Assembly (NCBI GenBank): GCA_942491955.1
Contig: CALOCV010000030.1
Span: forward strand, 62,001 to 126,000
Origin: CALOCV01 sp942491955
GTDB taxonomy: Bacteria; Chlamydiota; Chlamydiia; Chlamydiales; CALOCV01
Direction of reading: 5' to 3'
Length of the DNA stretch: 64,000 nt
Both the position numbers and the translations under genes were made by a program. Positions 1 to 8,904 of the stretch are shown piece by piece (position 1 is the stretch's first letter; every line of letters starts with the position of its first letter). Under the pieces are notes generated by a model. That model had not been told where the DNA came from and did no database searches. It was given only the letters and a program-made list of their open reading frames with translations.

Positions 1-1853
1 TGTTCGAGGAAGGGGATTAAGCCGGTTACAATGGAAACGAGCTGTTTTGGAGAGACATCCATATGGGTGACTCTCTCGGTCTCGATTTCCAATTGTTCTC
101 CACGATAACGTGACCAGACAATGTCGTTAACAAACATATTGTGATCATCGAGCTCGGCTGAAGCCTGTGCGATCACACATTTTTCTTCTTGATCGGCGGT
201 CATGTATTCAATTTCATCGGTTACTACTTCATCCCGAACGATTCGATAAGGGGTTTCGATAAAACCGAATTCGTTAATTTTCGCAAAGGAAGAGAGCGAA
301 GTAATCAATCCGATATTTGGACCTTCAGGAGTTTCAATGGGACAAATTCTTCCATAATGGCTGGAATGCACGTCTCGCACTTCAAAACCGGCACGATCTC
401 GGTTAAGACCACCGGGCCCTAAAGCGGAAAGGCGTCGTTTATGTGTTAGCTCGGCAATGGGGTTGGTTTGATCCATGAACTGCGAAAGCTGAGAGCGCCC
501 AAAGAAATCTTTTAGAACACCTGCGAGTCCTTTTGCAGAAATGATCTTCCCTGGGGTGAGGGTATCGGAAGTGAAGTCAAATAGGTTCATTCGCTCGCGA
601 ACGATTTTTTCCATGCGAGCCAAACCAACACGGCACTGATTTTGAATCAATTCTCCTACTGAACGGACGCGACGGTTTCCAAGATGGTCTATATCGTCAA
701 TATAAGTGGTTTGCTTTCCTCTTTTTAGATCGAGAAGATACTTTAAGGCACCGATGACATCTTCTTTACGCAACGTGACATTTTCGAGATCTTGGTCAGT
801 GAGAGGAAATTCCAATTTACTATTGAGCTTATACCGTCCAACACGACCTAAATTGTACCGTTTAGGATCAAAGAAAAGGCGCATCATAGCAGATCGTGCG
901 TTCGCTAGAGTAGCGGGTTCGCCGGGTCGGATTTTCCGATAGAAATCTTTTAAAGCTGCTTCATAGGAATCGGTAGGATCTTTTGCCAACATTTTAATGA
1001 TGGGATGGGTTTCATCGGCATCTTCGGCAATGGAGACTTGTTTGATTCCAGCATCAACCATTCGTTTAAGCATCGCTGTGGTCAATTTTTCACCGGCTCG
1101 ACCGAAAGAGAGTCCACTTTCTTCATCGATATTGTCTTCGGCAAGGATTTTTCCGAGAAGATCGGGAAAGTCCTTTTGTGATTTCAGGGGCATTTTTTTT
1201 ACAACAAAAAAGACTTCAATGATGTCACTATTCGAAGAATATCCAAGAGCTCGTATAAACGTTGTCGCCAAAATTTTTCTGCGTCGTTTTTTGCGATCGA
1301 TATAGATATGAATGAGATCGTTCAAGTCAAATGAGGCTTCAAGCCAACTACCTCGATAGGGGATCATTCGAAACGAGTAGATCATGTTGCCCCTAGGATG
1401 GCGCTCTTGCTCGAAACAAATACCAGGAGAACGGTGGAGTTGACTCACAACAACGCGTTCGGCACCATTGATAATAAATGTTCCTTTGTCCGTCATAACG
1501 GGAATGGTTCCCATATAGACTTCTTCTTCTTTAATTCCCGTTTCGTCGGTAAGTCGAAATTTGACTTTTAGTGTCACGCTGTATGTGATTCCTCGGCGAA
1601 TACATTCTTCAGGGGAATACTTGGGAACACCTAAATGGTACGCAAGAAATTCAAGAATTGTTTTTTCATCGTAAGATTGTATAGGGAAAATTTCATTGAA
1701 AATTTCTTGCAATCCAATATTTTCCCTTTTTTCAGGAAATGCGTCCGATTGCAAAAACTGATAATAGGACTTCACTTGGATTTCGATGAGATTGGGAAGA
1801 TCGATGATCTCTTCCCTATTAGAAAAACTCACACGCTTCGGTGGCCTTTTCAT
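1..1853 (-). CDS. rpoB: RNA polymerase beta subunit, N-terminal 617 residues (3' end outside window)
   Basis: Catalytic beta subunit of RNA polymerase. The frame is open from the ATG at 1853 to the window edge, so only the N-terminal half is present. It begins MKRPPKRVSFSNREE and contains the beta lobe, the fork region and, around residues 447-495, the rifampicin-pocket segment with FFGRSQLSQFMDQTN and ITHKRRLSALGPGG-like sequence (here AELTHKRRLSALGPGG). An AAGGAGA Shine-Dalgarno lies about 8 nt before the start. It follows rplL on the same strand, as in the usual rplKAJL-rpoBC order, but a terminator and a gap of about 325 bp separate them. No frameshift is seen in this part. Confidence 0.98.
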   Translation of the reverse strand, partial: MKRPPKRVSFSNREEIIDLPNLIEIQVKSYYQFLQSDAFPEKRENIGLQEIFNEIFPIQSYDEKTILEFLAYHLGVPKYSPEECIRRGITYSVTLKVKFRLTDETGIKEEEVYMGTIPVMTDKGTFIINGAERVVVSQLHRSPGICFEQERHPRGNMIYSFRMIPYRGSWLEASFDLNDLIHIYIDRKKRRRKILATTFIRALGYSSNSDIIEVFFVVKKMPLKSQKDFPDLLGKILAEDNIDEESGLSFGRAGEKLTTAMLKRMVDAGIKQVSIAEDADETHPIIKMLAKDPTDSYEAALKDFYRKIRPGEPATLANARSAMMRLFFDPKRYNLGRVGRYKLNSKLEFPLTDQDLENVTLRKEDVIGALKYLLDLKRGKQTTYIDDIDHLGNRRVRSVGELIQNQCRVGLARMEKIVRERMNLFDFTSDTLTPGKIISAKGLAGVLKDFFGRSQLSQFMDQTNPIAELTHKRRLSALGPGGLNRDRAGFEVRDVHSSHYGRICPIETPEGPNIGLITSLSSFAKINEFGFIETPYRIVRDEVVTDEIEYMTADQEEKCVIAQASAELDDHNMFVNDIVWSRYRGEQLEIETERVTHMDVSPKQLVSIVTGLIPFLE

Positions 1854-2109
1854 ATAAAGGTCTCCTTAATTATAGTACATCGTAAACGAATTGGTTTGCG
1901 CCCGTACACAAATGCTCGTCCGATTAAAGGACATGGGCAACCAATTCTTGAATTTATTTGAGCATACCGACTTCGAAATGAGAATTTTTTGCGTTGACAA
2001 CACAAAAATCGCATCATTTTCGAATTTGGCAAGAGCCTCGAAAAAAAACCGGAAAACTTGGAATAAATGCGGAACAAGAATTTGCATCGAGAGCAGCATA
2101 CCACTTATA
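1854..2109. other. rpoB upstream region, no gene seen
   Basis: This AT-rich stretch lies between the rplL terminator and rpoB. Short overlapping frames on both strands look like chance. On the minus strand TATAAT occurs at 1874-1869, but it is only about 16 nt from the rpoB start and lacks a convincing -35 box. The rpoB promoter is presumably in here but I cannot place it. Confidence 0.5.
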
Positions 2110-2161
2110 TAAAAAAAAAACAACAAGAAAACCAACAACGCTTATATTGCGTTGCTGGTTT
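2110..2161 (-). terminator. Rho-independent terminator after rplL
   Basis: On the minus strand a 12-bp stem (2160-2149 with 2141-2130, one G-U pair, 7-nt loop) is followed by a T-rich run ending in ten T at 2120-2111. It sits about 20 nt after the rplL stop, so it should end the rplKAJL transcript before rpoB. Confidence 0.8.
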
Positions 2162-2179
2162 ACCAAAATAAAGAAATTT

Positions 2180-2581
2180 CTAAAGACCTTTAAGCGATGC
2201 TTTCGCTCCAGCTTCTTCAAGCTTTTTCTTTATTTCTTCGGCTTCTTCTTTTGGAGCAGAATCCTTGATCACCTTCGGTGTGCTTTCAACGAGTTCTTTT
2301 GCCTCTTTAAGACCCAATCCAGTTAATTCTCGAACGATCTTAATGACAGCAATTTTCTTATCAGCAGGTGCCTCAACAAGAGTCACTTCAAAATCAGTGG
2401 ACTCTTCTTCTTCAGCGGCAGCGCCTCCTCCCGCTGCAGGCATCATTCCTCCAGCAAAAGCGACAGGGGCAGCAGCTTGGACACCCCATTTGTCTTCCAA
2501 AGCCTTTTTCAGCTCGGACATTTCTAACACAGTTAGCCCACTAAGAGCTTCTACAATTTCTTCTGTACTTAATTTACTCAC
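2180..2581 (-). CDS. rplL: 50S ribosomal protein bL12 (L7/L12)
   Basis: Stalk protein of the large ribosomal subunit that recruits translation GTPases. It has 133 residues. The N-terminal dimerisation helices (about 1-35) are followed by an Ala/Gly-rich hinge (about 36-58) and the C-terminal factor-binding domain, with KIAVIKIVRELTGLGLKEAK and the ending KASLKGL. Length and layout are standard. It is the last gene of the rplKAJL run and is followed by a hairpin terminator. Confidence 0.98.
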   Translation of the reverse strand: MSKLSTEEIVEALSGLTVLEMSELKKALEDKWGVQAAAPVAFAGGMMPAAGGGAAAEEEESTDFEVTLVEAPADKKIAVIKIVRELTGLGLKEAKELVESTPKVIKDSAPKEEAEEIKKKLEEAGAKASLKGL

Positions 2582-2666
2582 GTTAACTACCTCACAATAT
2601 AACTTTCTCTATGGTGTTACGAACCTAATCCCAATATGCAAATGGATCATCATTATGGAAATAGGT

Positions 2667-3182
2667 TCATCCTTCCTGTTGACTCTTGTTCTCCAAACAA
2701 TACAAGACGGCTGTAAGAATCGATTGACACACCGCCAGTGTCTCTGTCATTGGAGCAACAAGTACACTTAACAATTGAGAACGCATCTCATCCTTGCTCG
2801 GAAGTTTTGACAGTTTTTCCACTTCTGTACCGGTGTATAATTGACCGTCAAAACGTCCTCCGATTACTTCAAGAACATTCTCATTACTTTTACTGAAATC
2901 AAAAATAGTTTTTGCCGTTTCAATGGGGTCTGCTCCTCCAAAAACAAGCCCAATGTGTCCTGGAAGCTGATCCAAGTCCAAAAGGATGCCTGCTTCGTGC
3001 GCCGCTTTGACTAAAACTCTCTTGCGTACCATTTCGACATTGCCACCTAATTCAGCGACTTTATCGCGTAAGTCTCCAGCAGTAGAGGCATTTAAGCCAA
3101 AATAACGCATGATTACAAACGAACCATAATGCTCAACTTGTTCTCGGATTTCATCCAGGAGCAATTGTTTTTCTTCACGCAT
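2667..3182 (-). CDS. rplJ: 50S ribosomal protein uL10
   Basis: Anchors the bL12 dimers to 23S rRNA. It has 171 residues and opens MREEKQLLLDEIREQVEHYG, followed by the uL10 core (VIMRYFGLNA, then ETAKTIFDFSK) and a C-terminal helix that binds bL12 (LSVLVAPMTETLAVCQS). It starts 11 nt after rplA and is followed by rplL after 85 nt, the conserved order. Autogenous control of rplJL is known in other bacteria; I did not identify a leader structure here. Confidence 0.97.
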   Translation of the reverse strand: MREEKQLLLDEIREQVEHYGSFVIMRYFGLNASTAGDLRDKVAELGGNVEMVRKRVLVKAAHEAGILLDLDQLPGHIGLVFGGADPIETAKTIFDFSKSNENVLEVIGGRFDGQLYTGTEVEKLSKLPSKDEMRSQLLSVLVAPMTETLAVCQSILTAVLYCLENKSQQEG

Positions 3183-3193
3183 TGGTTACCTCT

Positions 3194-3895
3194 TTAAATT
3201 TTCGCTTCCAGTTCACGCATATCGATTTTAATCCCAGGCCCCATGGTCGATGAAAGAACCAAAGACTTGAGATAGTGCCCCTTTGCTGCAGCTGGTTTGG
3301 CTCTCCAAATAGCGGCTATAAAGGTCTCGACATTTTCTAATAATTGATTGGATTCAAAAGAGAGTTTTCCAACGGCGTTATTAATGGCGCCTCTTTTATC
3401 AATTTTAAACTCAATTTTTCCTCCTTTCAATTCCTTAACTGCTGTAGCAACATCGTTGGTAACGGTTCCCGCTTTAGGCGTAGGCATCAACCCACGCGGC
3501 CCTAAAATTTTCCCCAATTTACCAACATCGCGCATCATTTCTGGTGTCGCAACCACTGCGTCAAATTCGATCCATCCTTTTGCCACTTTTTCAACAAAAT
3601 CTTCACTACCAGCGAAATCAGCACCAGCATCAAGAGCTTGTTGAATAGCTTCTCCTTTGGCAAAAACAAGTATCCGTGTTTTTTTTCCCGTTCCATTCGG
3701 TAGTGAAACGGTACCACGGACATGTTGATCCGAACGGCGAGGGTCGACTCCTAGTTTTATGGATACCTCCATCGATGCATCAAATTTCACCGAAGGAGCC
3801 CGTTTTAACAAATCGATAGCATCGCTAAATGAGTAACGATCCTTAGGATCGTATAGCGACTCTATCTTCCGAAATCTTTTTGATCGACGACTCAT
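3194..3895 (-). CDS. rplA: 50S ribosomal protein uL1
   Basis: Large-subunit protein of the mobile L1 stalk. It has 233 residues, the usual length. The L1 signature region is clear (LGKILGPRGLMPTPKAGTV near residue 130), followed by VKELKGGKIEFKIDKRG and the C-terminal STMGPGIKIDM. It lies 7 nt downstream of rplK and is probably co-transcribed and translationally coupled with it. Confidence 0.98.
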   Translation of the reverse strand: MSRRSKRFRKIESLYDPKDRYSFSDAIDLLKRAPSVKFDASMEVSIKLGVDPRRSDQHVRGTVSLPNGTGKKTRILVFAKGEAIQQALDAGADFAGSEDFVEKVAKGWIEFDAVVATPEMMRDVGKLGKILGPRGLMPTPKAGTVTNDVATAVKELKGGKIEFKIDKRGAINNAVGKLSFESNQLLENVETFIAAIWRAKPAAAKGHYLKSLVLSSTMGPGIKIDMRELEAKI

Positions 3896-3902
3896 TGTTT
3901 TC

Positions 3903-4349
3903 CTATTTTGTAATGAGATCTATTCCCATGGATCGTGCTGTTCCCAATACGATATGAACAGCCGCCTCAAGATCACGAGCATTAAGATCTTGCATTTTGT
4001 CTTTTGCAATCTCTTCTGCTTGTGTTCGGGTCAATTGACCCACTTTGTCCCTATTCGGGACAGCTGAACCCTTCGTGATTCCAAGAGCTTTTTTTAGCAT
4101 CTCAGCAACAGGAGGTTTCTTTAAAATAAATGTGAATGATTTATCTTTCCGTACAAAGATCACAACCGGAAGAATGACGCCATTCATATGTTGGGTTGCA
4201 GCATTAAATTCTTTACAAAAACCCATGATGTTAACACCTGCAGCCCCAAGGCTTGGCCCAATAGGAGGTGCAGGCTTCGCTTGTCCACCAGGAATTTGAA
4301 GCTTAATGATCTTTTCTATCGGTTGTTGTTTTTTCTTTGCCATAACCAT
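3903..4349 (-). CDS. rplK: 50S ribosomal protein uL11
   Basis: Binds 23S rRNA in the GTPase-associated centre. The N-terminal proline-rich rRNA/factor region (GGQAKPAPPIGPSLGAAGVN) and the C-terminal L11 domain, ending in ARSMGIDLITK, are intact. The frame allows MVMAKKK at 4349 or MAKKK at 4343; the second is the more usual family start. First gene of the rplKAJL run, downstream of nusG. Confidence 0.97.
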   Translation of the reverse strand: MVMAKKKQQPIEKIIKLQIPGGQAKPAPPIGPSLGAAGVNIMGFCKEFNAATQHMNGVILPVVIFVRKDKSFTFILKKPPVAEMLKKALGITKGSAVPNRDKVGQLTRTQAEEIAKDKMQDLNARDLEAAVHIVLGTARSMGIDLITK

Positions 4350-4403
4350 TCCTTAACTACGATTCCATTCCCCAAAATTCATACGGAGGAACCACACAAT
4401 TTG

Positions 4404-4949
4404 TTAACTCACTTCCTCTGCATCGACTTCTTCGACTTGCCAGAATTCGAGATCATCGACACGCGTATCGCGTCCAAAAATCGAAACCATTGCACTCAAA
4501 CGCCCCTTTTCAGGAAATACCTCAATGATGGTTCCAATAAAATTGACAAAAACCCCATCAATGATTTTTACATGGTCTCCTATGGAGAATTGATGTTTCT
4601 GTGTAACACCCTGTTTTTTGTCTTCCAGATCGCGAAGCACTTGCTCTACTTCTTCTTCAGTAAGAGAAGTCGGTTTAGCTCCACCTAAAAAGTCGATAAC
4701 CCCTTGAGTGTCTTTTATGTATTGCCATGAATCATCATTCATCGACATTTTTACAAGGAGATAACCCGGCCAAATCCTCTTTTCAACGATCTTTTGCTCC
4801 CCTTTTTTCACCTCGGAGACGTTTTCTGTAGGAAGAACAATTTTCTCGATCCAATCCGTCATTCCCTTAGTTTCCAATTGTTCTTCCAATGTCCTCTTCA
4901 CTTTTTTCTCTTGTGAAGAAAGAACTTGGATGACGTACCATTGAGCCAT
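4404..4949 (-). CDS. nusG: Transcription termination/antitermination protein NusG
   Basis: Elongation factor that links RNA polymerase to the ribosome or Rho. The NGN domain starts at MAQWYVIQVLSSQEKK and carries the typical PGYLLVKM; the C-terminal KOW motif is visible as FSIGDHVKIIDGVFVNFIGT. An in-frame upstream ATG (4979) would add ten residues (MVMEKSRDKN); I prefer MAQW at 4949 because it matches the family start, although neither start has a strong Shine-Dalgarno. It lies between secE and rplK as in most bacteria. Confidence 0.96.
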   Translation of the reverse strand: MAQWYVIQVLSSQEKKVKRTLEEQLETKGMTDWIEKIVLPTENVSEVKKGEQKIVEKRIWPGYLLVKMSMNDDSWQYIKDTQGVIDFLGGAKPTSLTEEEVEQVLRDLEDKKQGVTQKHQFSIGDHVKIIDGVFVNFIGTIIEVFPEKGRLSAMVSIFGRDTRVDDLEFWQVEEVDAEEVS

Positions 4950-5019
4950 ATTTTTGTCTCTACTTTTTTCCATAACCATGTCGATTTCAAAGACTTTTAA
5001 TTCATTACTAAAGAGTATA

Positions 5020-5304
5020 TTACATACCTAAAAAATGAACAACTATACGCAAAGCTTGTAATAAGCTTTGAATCACAACATCAACAAAATAGATGCTGAG
5101 TCCCAAAAAAAACTGTTGCTGCAACGACAATTTTTGTATAAACCAAACTTCTTCTTTGGGTGTCCATGTAATTTTTTTTAACTCACCCTTAATGCCAGCA
5201 AAAAAATCGACGAGTTTTGCCGCTTGTCGATCCTTTGCTTTCTCTTTTGCAGAAGCAGAGGGTGGCGTTTTTTTCTCTTCCATGGACTGGGTTTCCGCGA
5301 CCAT
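5020..5304 (-). CDS. secE: Preprotein translocase subunit SecE
   Basis: Small essential subunit of the SecYEG channel. It has 94 residues: a charged N-terminal tail, the conserved amphipathic helix (FFAGIKGELKKITWTPKEEV) and one C-terminal membrane helix (about residues 65-92). The N-terminal extension is longer than in minimal SecE proteins. It lies between tRNA-Trp and nusG, the classic position. Confidence 0.93.
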   Translation of the reverse strand: MVAETQSMEEKKTPPSASAKEKAKDRQAAKLVDFFAGIKGELKKITWTPKEEVWFIQKLSLQQQFFLGLSIYFVDVVIQSLLQALRIVVHFLGM

Positions 5305-5330
5305 ATTGTTAAGCCTCTTTTAGGCGGTTT

Positions 5331-5404
5331 CGAGTGCGGAGGGACTCGAACCCCCGACCCGCGGCTTTGGAGACCGCTGCTCTACCAAGCTGAGCTACAC
5401 ACCC
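5331..5404 (-). tRNA. tRNA-Trp (CCA)
   Basis: A 74-nt cloverleaf on the minus strand. The acceptor GGGTGTG pairs with CGCACTC (two G-U pairs), the D-arm contains TAGCTCAG, the anticodon stem GCGGT/GCCGC closes loop CTCCAAA with anticodon CCA, and the T-arm has GGGGGTTCGAGTCCCTC. CCA is not encoded. It lies between tuf and secE. Confidence 0.95.
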
Positions 5405-5459
5405 ATTCCCACCACTTTAGAGAACTTAAAAAACGAGGAAAGTAAAATTTTGCTCTTTT

Positions 5460-6646
5460 TTATTTAATGATTTCTGAAACTGTTCCTGCACCAATCGTTC
5501 TTCCACCTTCACGGATAGCAAAACGCATCCCTTTTTCAAGAGCTACAGGGGCAATAAGCTCTGCAGTGATTTCAACGTTATCGCCTGGCATTACCATTTC
5601 GCGACCTGCTTCAAGGTGAATTTCACCTGTTACATCAAGTGTGCGGATGTAGAATTGAGGACGATATTTATTATGGAATGGAGTGTGACGTCCACCTTCT
5701 TCTTTTTTCAAGATGTAAACAGGCCCTTTAAATTCGGTATGCGGTGTGCATGTTCCAGGAGCTGCAAGAACCATTCCACGCTGAACATCTTCTTTTGCAA
5801 TTCCGCGAAGAAGAACACCTACGTTTTCTCCTGCACGAGCTTCATCAAGAAGTTTGTTGAACATTTCGATACCGGTAGCAACTGTGTCTCTAGTTTCACC
5901 TAGTCCAACAAGTTGAACTTTGTCGTTAATCTTTAGAACTCCACGCTCAATACGACCAGTTGTAACTGTTCCTCTTCCAGAGATAGAGAAAACGTCTTCG
6001 ATCGGCATTAGGAAAGGCTTATCAACTTCACGATCTGGAGTTGGGATTTTCTCATCAACAGCTTTCATTAGCTCTTCAATTGCTTCTTCGTATTTCTCAT
6101 CACCTTCAAGAGCTTTAAGAGCTGAACCTCTAATAATTTGACAGTCTTTGTATCCTTTTGCTTCAAGAAGTTCCTGAAGTTCCATTTCTACAAGATCGAG
6201 TAAGTTCTTGATCACCTTCACCAAGCATGTCAACTTTGTTTAAGAATACGACAATTGTAGGAACTTGCATCTGGTGAGCTAGCAAGAATGTGCTCGCGTG
6301 TTTGAGGCATCGCTCCATCTGTTGCAGCAACAACTAGAATGGCTCCATCCATTTGGGCAGCACCTGTAATCATGTTTTTAACATAGTCGGCGTGTCCAGG
6401 ACAGTCAACGTGTGCATAGTGACGATTTTCTGTTTCGTATTCTACGTGACTTGAGTTAATGGTAATACCACGTGCTTTTTCTTCAGGAGTATTATCAATC
6501 TCCGCGAAAGAACGAGCTTTACCACCCGATTTTTTTGCCAACACATTTGTGATAGCAGCAGTTAGTGTTGTTTTACCGTGGTCAACGTGACCAATGGTTC
6601 CGATATTGACGTGCGGCTTTTTGCGTTGAAATTGTTCTTTAGCCAT
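5460..6646 (-). pseudogene. tuf: Elongation factor Tu, interrupted by two frameshifts
   Basis: EF-Tu delivers aminoacyl-tRNA to the ribosome. Residues 1-120 (with GHVDHGKTTLT and DCPGHADYVKN) read in one frame to REHIL. The segment with the G4 motif (VVFLNKVDML) lies in a second frame, and from ELLDLVEMEL to the end (TIGAGTVSEIIK) the protein reads in a third. This fits two single-base insertions, near 6283 (CTT-G-CTA) and near 6201-6206. All other domain features are intact and highly conserved, so the gene looks freshly broken or mis-sequenced rather than decayed. Position between tRNA-Trp and tRNA-Thr is the chlamydial one. Confidence 0.93.
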
Positions 6647-6695
6647 TTATATCCTCCGTTGGACTTAAGCTATTGTTTTACAAAAATTTTCTTTC

Positions 6696-6753
6696 TGCCC
6701 AGAATAGGAATCGAACCTACGACCGCTTGCTTACCATGCAAGTGCTCTACCAA
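6696..6753 (-). pseudogene. tRNA-Thr (GGT), 3' part only
   Basis: The minus strand carries the 3' side of a tRNA: part of the D-arm (GGTAGAGC), anticodon stem CTTGC/GCAAG with loop ATGGTAA (anticodon GGT), a T-arm with GTTCGATTC, and the 3' acceptor strand TCTGGGC plus A. The matching 5' strand (GCCCAGA) and the first half of the D-arm are absent; that position is occupied by DUF1295 coding sequence. It cannot fold as a complete tRNA. tRNA-Thr is expected here, upstream of tuf. Confidence 0.85.
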
Positions 6754-7117
6754 AATAACGACTAAAAAAGGCTTGAAAAAGGAAAAGAAAATAGACTTTC
6801 CGAGGAATATTTCCAGTCCATTTTCCAATGATAGCAGTATAGCGAGGGTCTTCAACAGAAAACTGAAACCGCTTTAGCAAATGAAAAAATAGTCTCCCGG
6901 CCCACAAAACAACCATGACTAAAAGAAGAATTTTTCGGGAAAATTTCCCATTAAAGAGAAAAAAATACGTCAATGCGACCCAAATAAATCCCAAGGCATA
7001 GCCCAAATCGACAATGCCTGCATTTCCTTTGTAATAGTAAATGACCCAAAGTAAGGACATCCAAGAAGCGACAATCAAAAAGGCGAGTAAAAAAATTCCT
7101 ATAGAGTAAAATATCAT
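6731..7117 (-). pseudogene. DUF1295-type membrane protein, truncated at tRNA-Thr junction
   Basis: N-terminal 128 residues of a steroid 5-alpha-reductase-like (DUF1295) integral membrane protein, with hydrophobic helices at about 5-25, 36-55 and 62-80, then FSVEDPRYTAIIGKW, the family's characteristic DPRY segment. Family members are roughly twice this length. After FFSRYF the frame runs into the tRNA-Thr sequence (GRALAW, stop), so the C-terminal half is missing. Substrate unknown. Confidence 0.75.
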
Positions 7118-7148
7118 TTCATTCTTGTCTTTTTGCTAAATTTTTTGT

Positions 7149-7622
7149 ATGCTTGCCCACAGGAATCAAGTCATAGAATTTGCCATGGTCGAAATACAAA
7201 AAGCAACCCTATTATCCAAAGAAGAGAAAATAAAAAAACATTTTTCCCTTTGCAAGACTCCTGAAGAGATGTATCAAGCCTTGATTGCGCTTGGGAAAAA
7301 ACTCCCCCCTTTTCCTCAAAAAAAGACTCCTGATCAACAGGTCACAGGATGCCAAAGCATCGTTTTTATTGGAAGTCATTATGAAAAAGGAGTGATCGAT
7401 TTTTTTGGGGAATCCAACGCTCTCATCACGGCAGGCCTTGTCTACTTACTCGTCGACCTCTATTCAGGGGAATCCCCTGAAACCATCATCCAACACTCCC
7501 CCTCTTTTCTAGAGACACTCGGTATTCCTAGTGCTTTAACGCCAAGCCGTGCCAATGGGTTGTACCAAATCCACACCCATATGCAACGCGAAGCCCTCCG
7601 CCAATGCCTTCATTCACAATAA
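7149..7622 (+). CDS. sufE: SufE-like Fe-S cluster assembly protein
   Basis: SufE accepts sulfur from the SufS cysteine desulfurase. The 157-residue protein shows the SufE core: FSLCKTPEEMYQALIALGK, the persulfide-carrying cysteine in TPDQQVTGCQS, a FFGESNALITAGLVYLL segment, and the C-terminal LTPSRANGLYQI typical of the family. The start could be MLAHRNQ at 7149 or MVEIQK at 7185; the second gives a more usual N-terminus. No sufS or sufBCD is in the window. It ends at the end of the convergent permease gene. Confidence 0.88.
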   Translation: MLAHRNQVIEFAMVEIQKATLLSKEEKIKKHFSLCKTPEEMYQALIALGKKLPPFPQKKTPDQQVTGCQSIVFIGSHYEKGVIDFFGESNALITAGLVYLLVDLYSGESPETIIQHSPSFLETLGIPSALTPSRANGLYQIHTHMQREALRQCLHSQ

Positions 7623-8852
7623 TCAAAAAGAGAACAAACCAGTCCTGAGTGAATCGCACACTCCAGTAACAAGGTAAACGTGAAAAAAAGAAAAAACAGC
7701 TATTAGCAGCGATTTTCCTCCGCCAACACGAAAAGATCCTTTGTATCCAAAGTGATAACGTCCCATCCAAACCATCAAAATGGGAATCCAACCACTGAGA
7801 ATCGAATCACCATACCCCCCCGAAGTATCAATGGCTATGAGAAAAATGCGTTCGAAATAGGTCGCAAAAAAGAGCGTCGGAAGAAAAATCAATAATCCCA
7901 ACAATATTTTCCCCTTCCCCTCCTTTTTCACCGATAGGCCGTCCGCAAGGAAATCAAACAATCCAAGGCCAATCCCTAAAAATGAAGTGACAATGGCAAA
8001 GAACGCAAAAAACTCGGCAACCAGAGCCATCCATGGTGCTGTATGAAGCGGAAATACCGTTGTTACCCTCTCCCCTCGCCGTAAAACATCTCCAAGCCCC
8101 CCTTCTCCATAAAAGGGGATCATCCCCAATACGACAAATAACCAAGTGAGATAAAAAATCAAAGCAATGGAGGTCCCTCCAACAATTGCCCAACCGATTT
8201 TTTTTCCATTTCGTTGCAAATAAGGAGGAAGACTAGGTGCCATGGTCTGATGGCTAAATGAGGTGAGAAAGAATGGAATACTCAATAAAGAGGCCCCCCA
8301 TTGATGGTGGGTGAGATATTTCCATTGAACAGCGCCAATACCTCCAAAAAATAAGAGCAAGTAAGAAACCACCATCCCTATCATCAGAATGGCATTGACT
8401 CTTCCAATAAGACGCGCGCCCAAATCGATGACAAAACCAAAAAGGATCAGAAACGCAAAGGCTCCTACGCCTTTGGAAAATACAAAACCGTTTGCATGCG
8501 AGAGAACATCGGAAATAATCCCTCCTCCTTCCGCTGTATAAGCAATCAGAGAAGCGTAGCAAACAAATAGGTAGAGAATCCAACTGACGGATTCCCCCCC
8601 TCTTCCAAGAAGATTTCTAGAAAGTGATAGATAATGGGCGCCTGCAGGAAACCATAGGGTCGCCTCAATGAGATAAAGACCTGTCAATGTCATCATTATC
8701 CAACAAAGGAAAATGATGGCAACGGATGGAAAAAATCCTCCTACCCCAGTTACATCGGGTAGGGCTAGCATGCCCCCTCCAATGCACGTTCCTGCAACTA
8801 ACAACGCAGCAGAAAATACTGAGCCTCGATCTTGTTTTTGATCATTATTCAT
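7623..8852 (-). CDS. tyrP: Aromatic amino acid permease (TyrP/Mtr family)
   Basis: Proton-coupled uptake of tyrosine or tryptophan in the HAAAP family. The 409-residue protein opens with the conserved helix VAGTCIGGGMLALPDVTG and has about 11 hydrophobic segments, with SFSHQTMAPSLPPYL in the central region, which matches the family's conserved FGFH/PSL block. Chlamydiae are auxotrophic for most amino acids and usually carry one or more tyrP copies. Single gene, flanked by convergent sufE and divergent ABC ATPase. Confidence 0.88.
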   Translation of the reverse strand: MNNDQKQDRGSVFSAALLVAGTCIGGGMLALPDVTGVGGFFPSVAIIFLCWIMMTLTGLYLIEATLWFPAGAHYLSLSRNLLGRGGESVSWILYLFVCYASLIAYTAEGGGIISDVLSHANGFVFSKGVGAFAFLILFGFVIDLGARLIGRVNAILMIGMVVSYLLLFFGGIGAVQWKYLTHHQWGASLLSIPFFLTSFSHQTMAPSLPPYLQRNGKKIGWAIVGGTSIALIFYLTWLFVVLGMIPFYGEGGLGDVLRRGERVTTVFPLHTAPWMALVAEFFAFFAIVTSFLGIGLGLFDFLADGLSVKKEGKGKILLGLLIFLPTLFFATYFERIFLIAIDTSGGYGDSILSGWIPILMVWMGRYHFGYKGSFRVGGGKSLLIAVFSFFHVYLVTGVCDSLRTGLFSF

Positions 8853-8904
8853 GGCGGAAAAAAATTTTATTGCATAGACTGTTTAAAAACAATCATTCCT
8901 TCTA

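Noticed and set aside
1869..1874. TATAAT as the rpoB promoter
   Set aside because: Only about 16 nt before the start codon, overlapping the Shine-Dalgarno region, and no -35 box at the right distance.
1850..2138. Short overlapping frames between rpoB and rplL
   Set aside because: They overlap each other on both strands, have no Shine-Dalgarno and resemble nothing.
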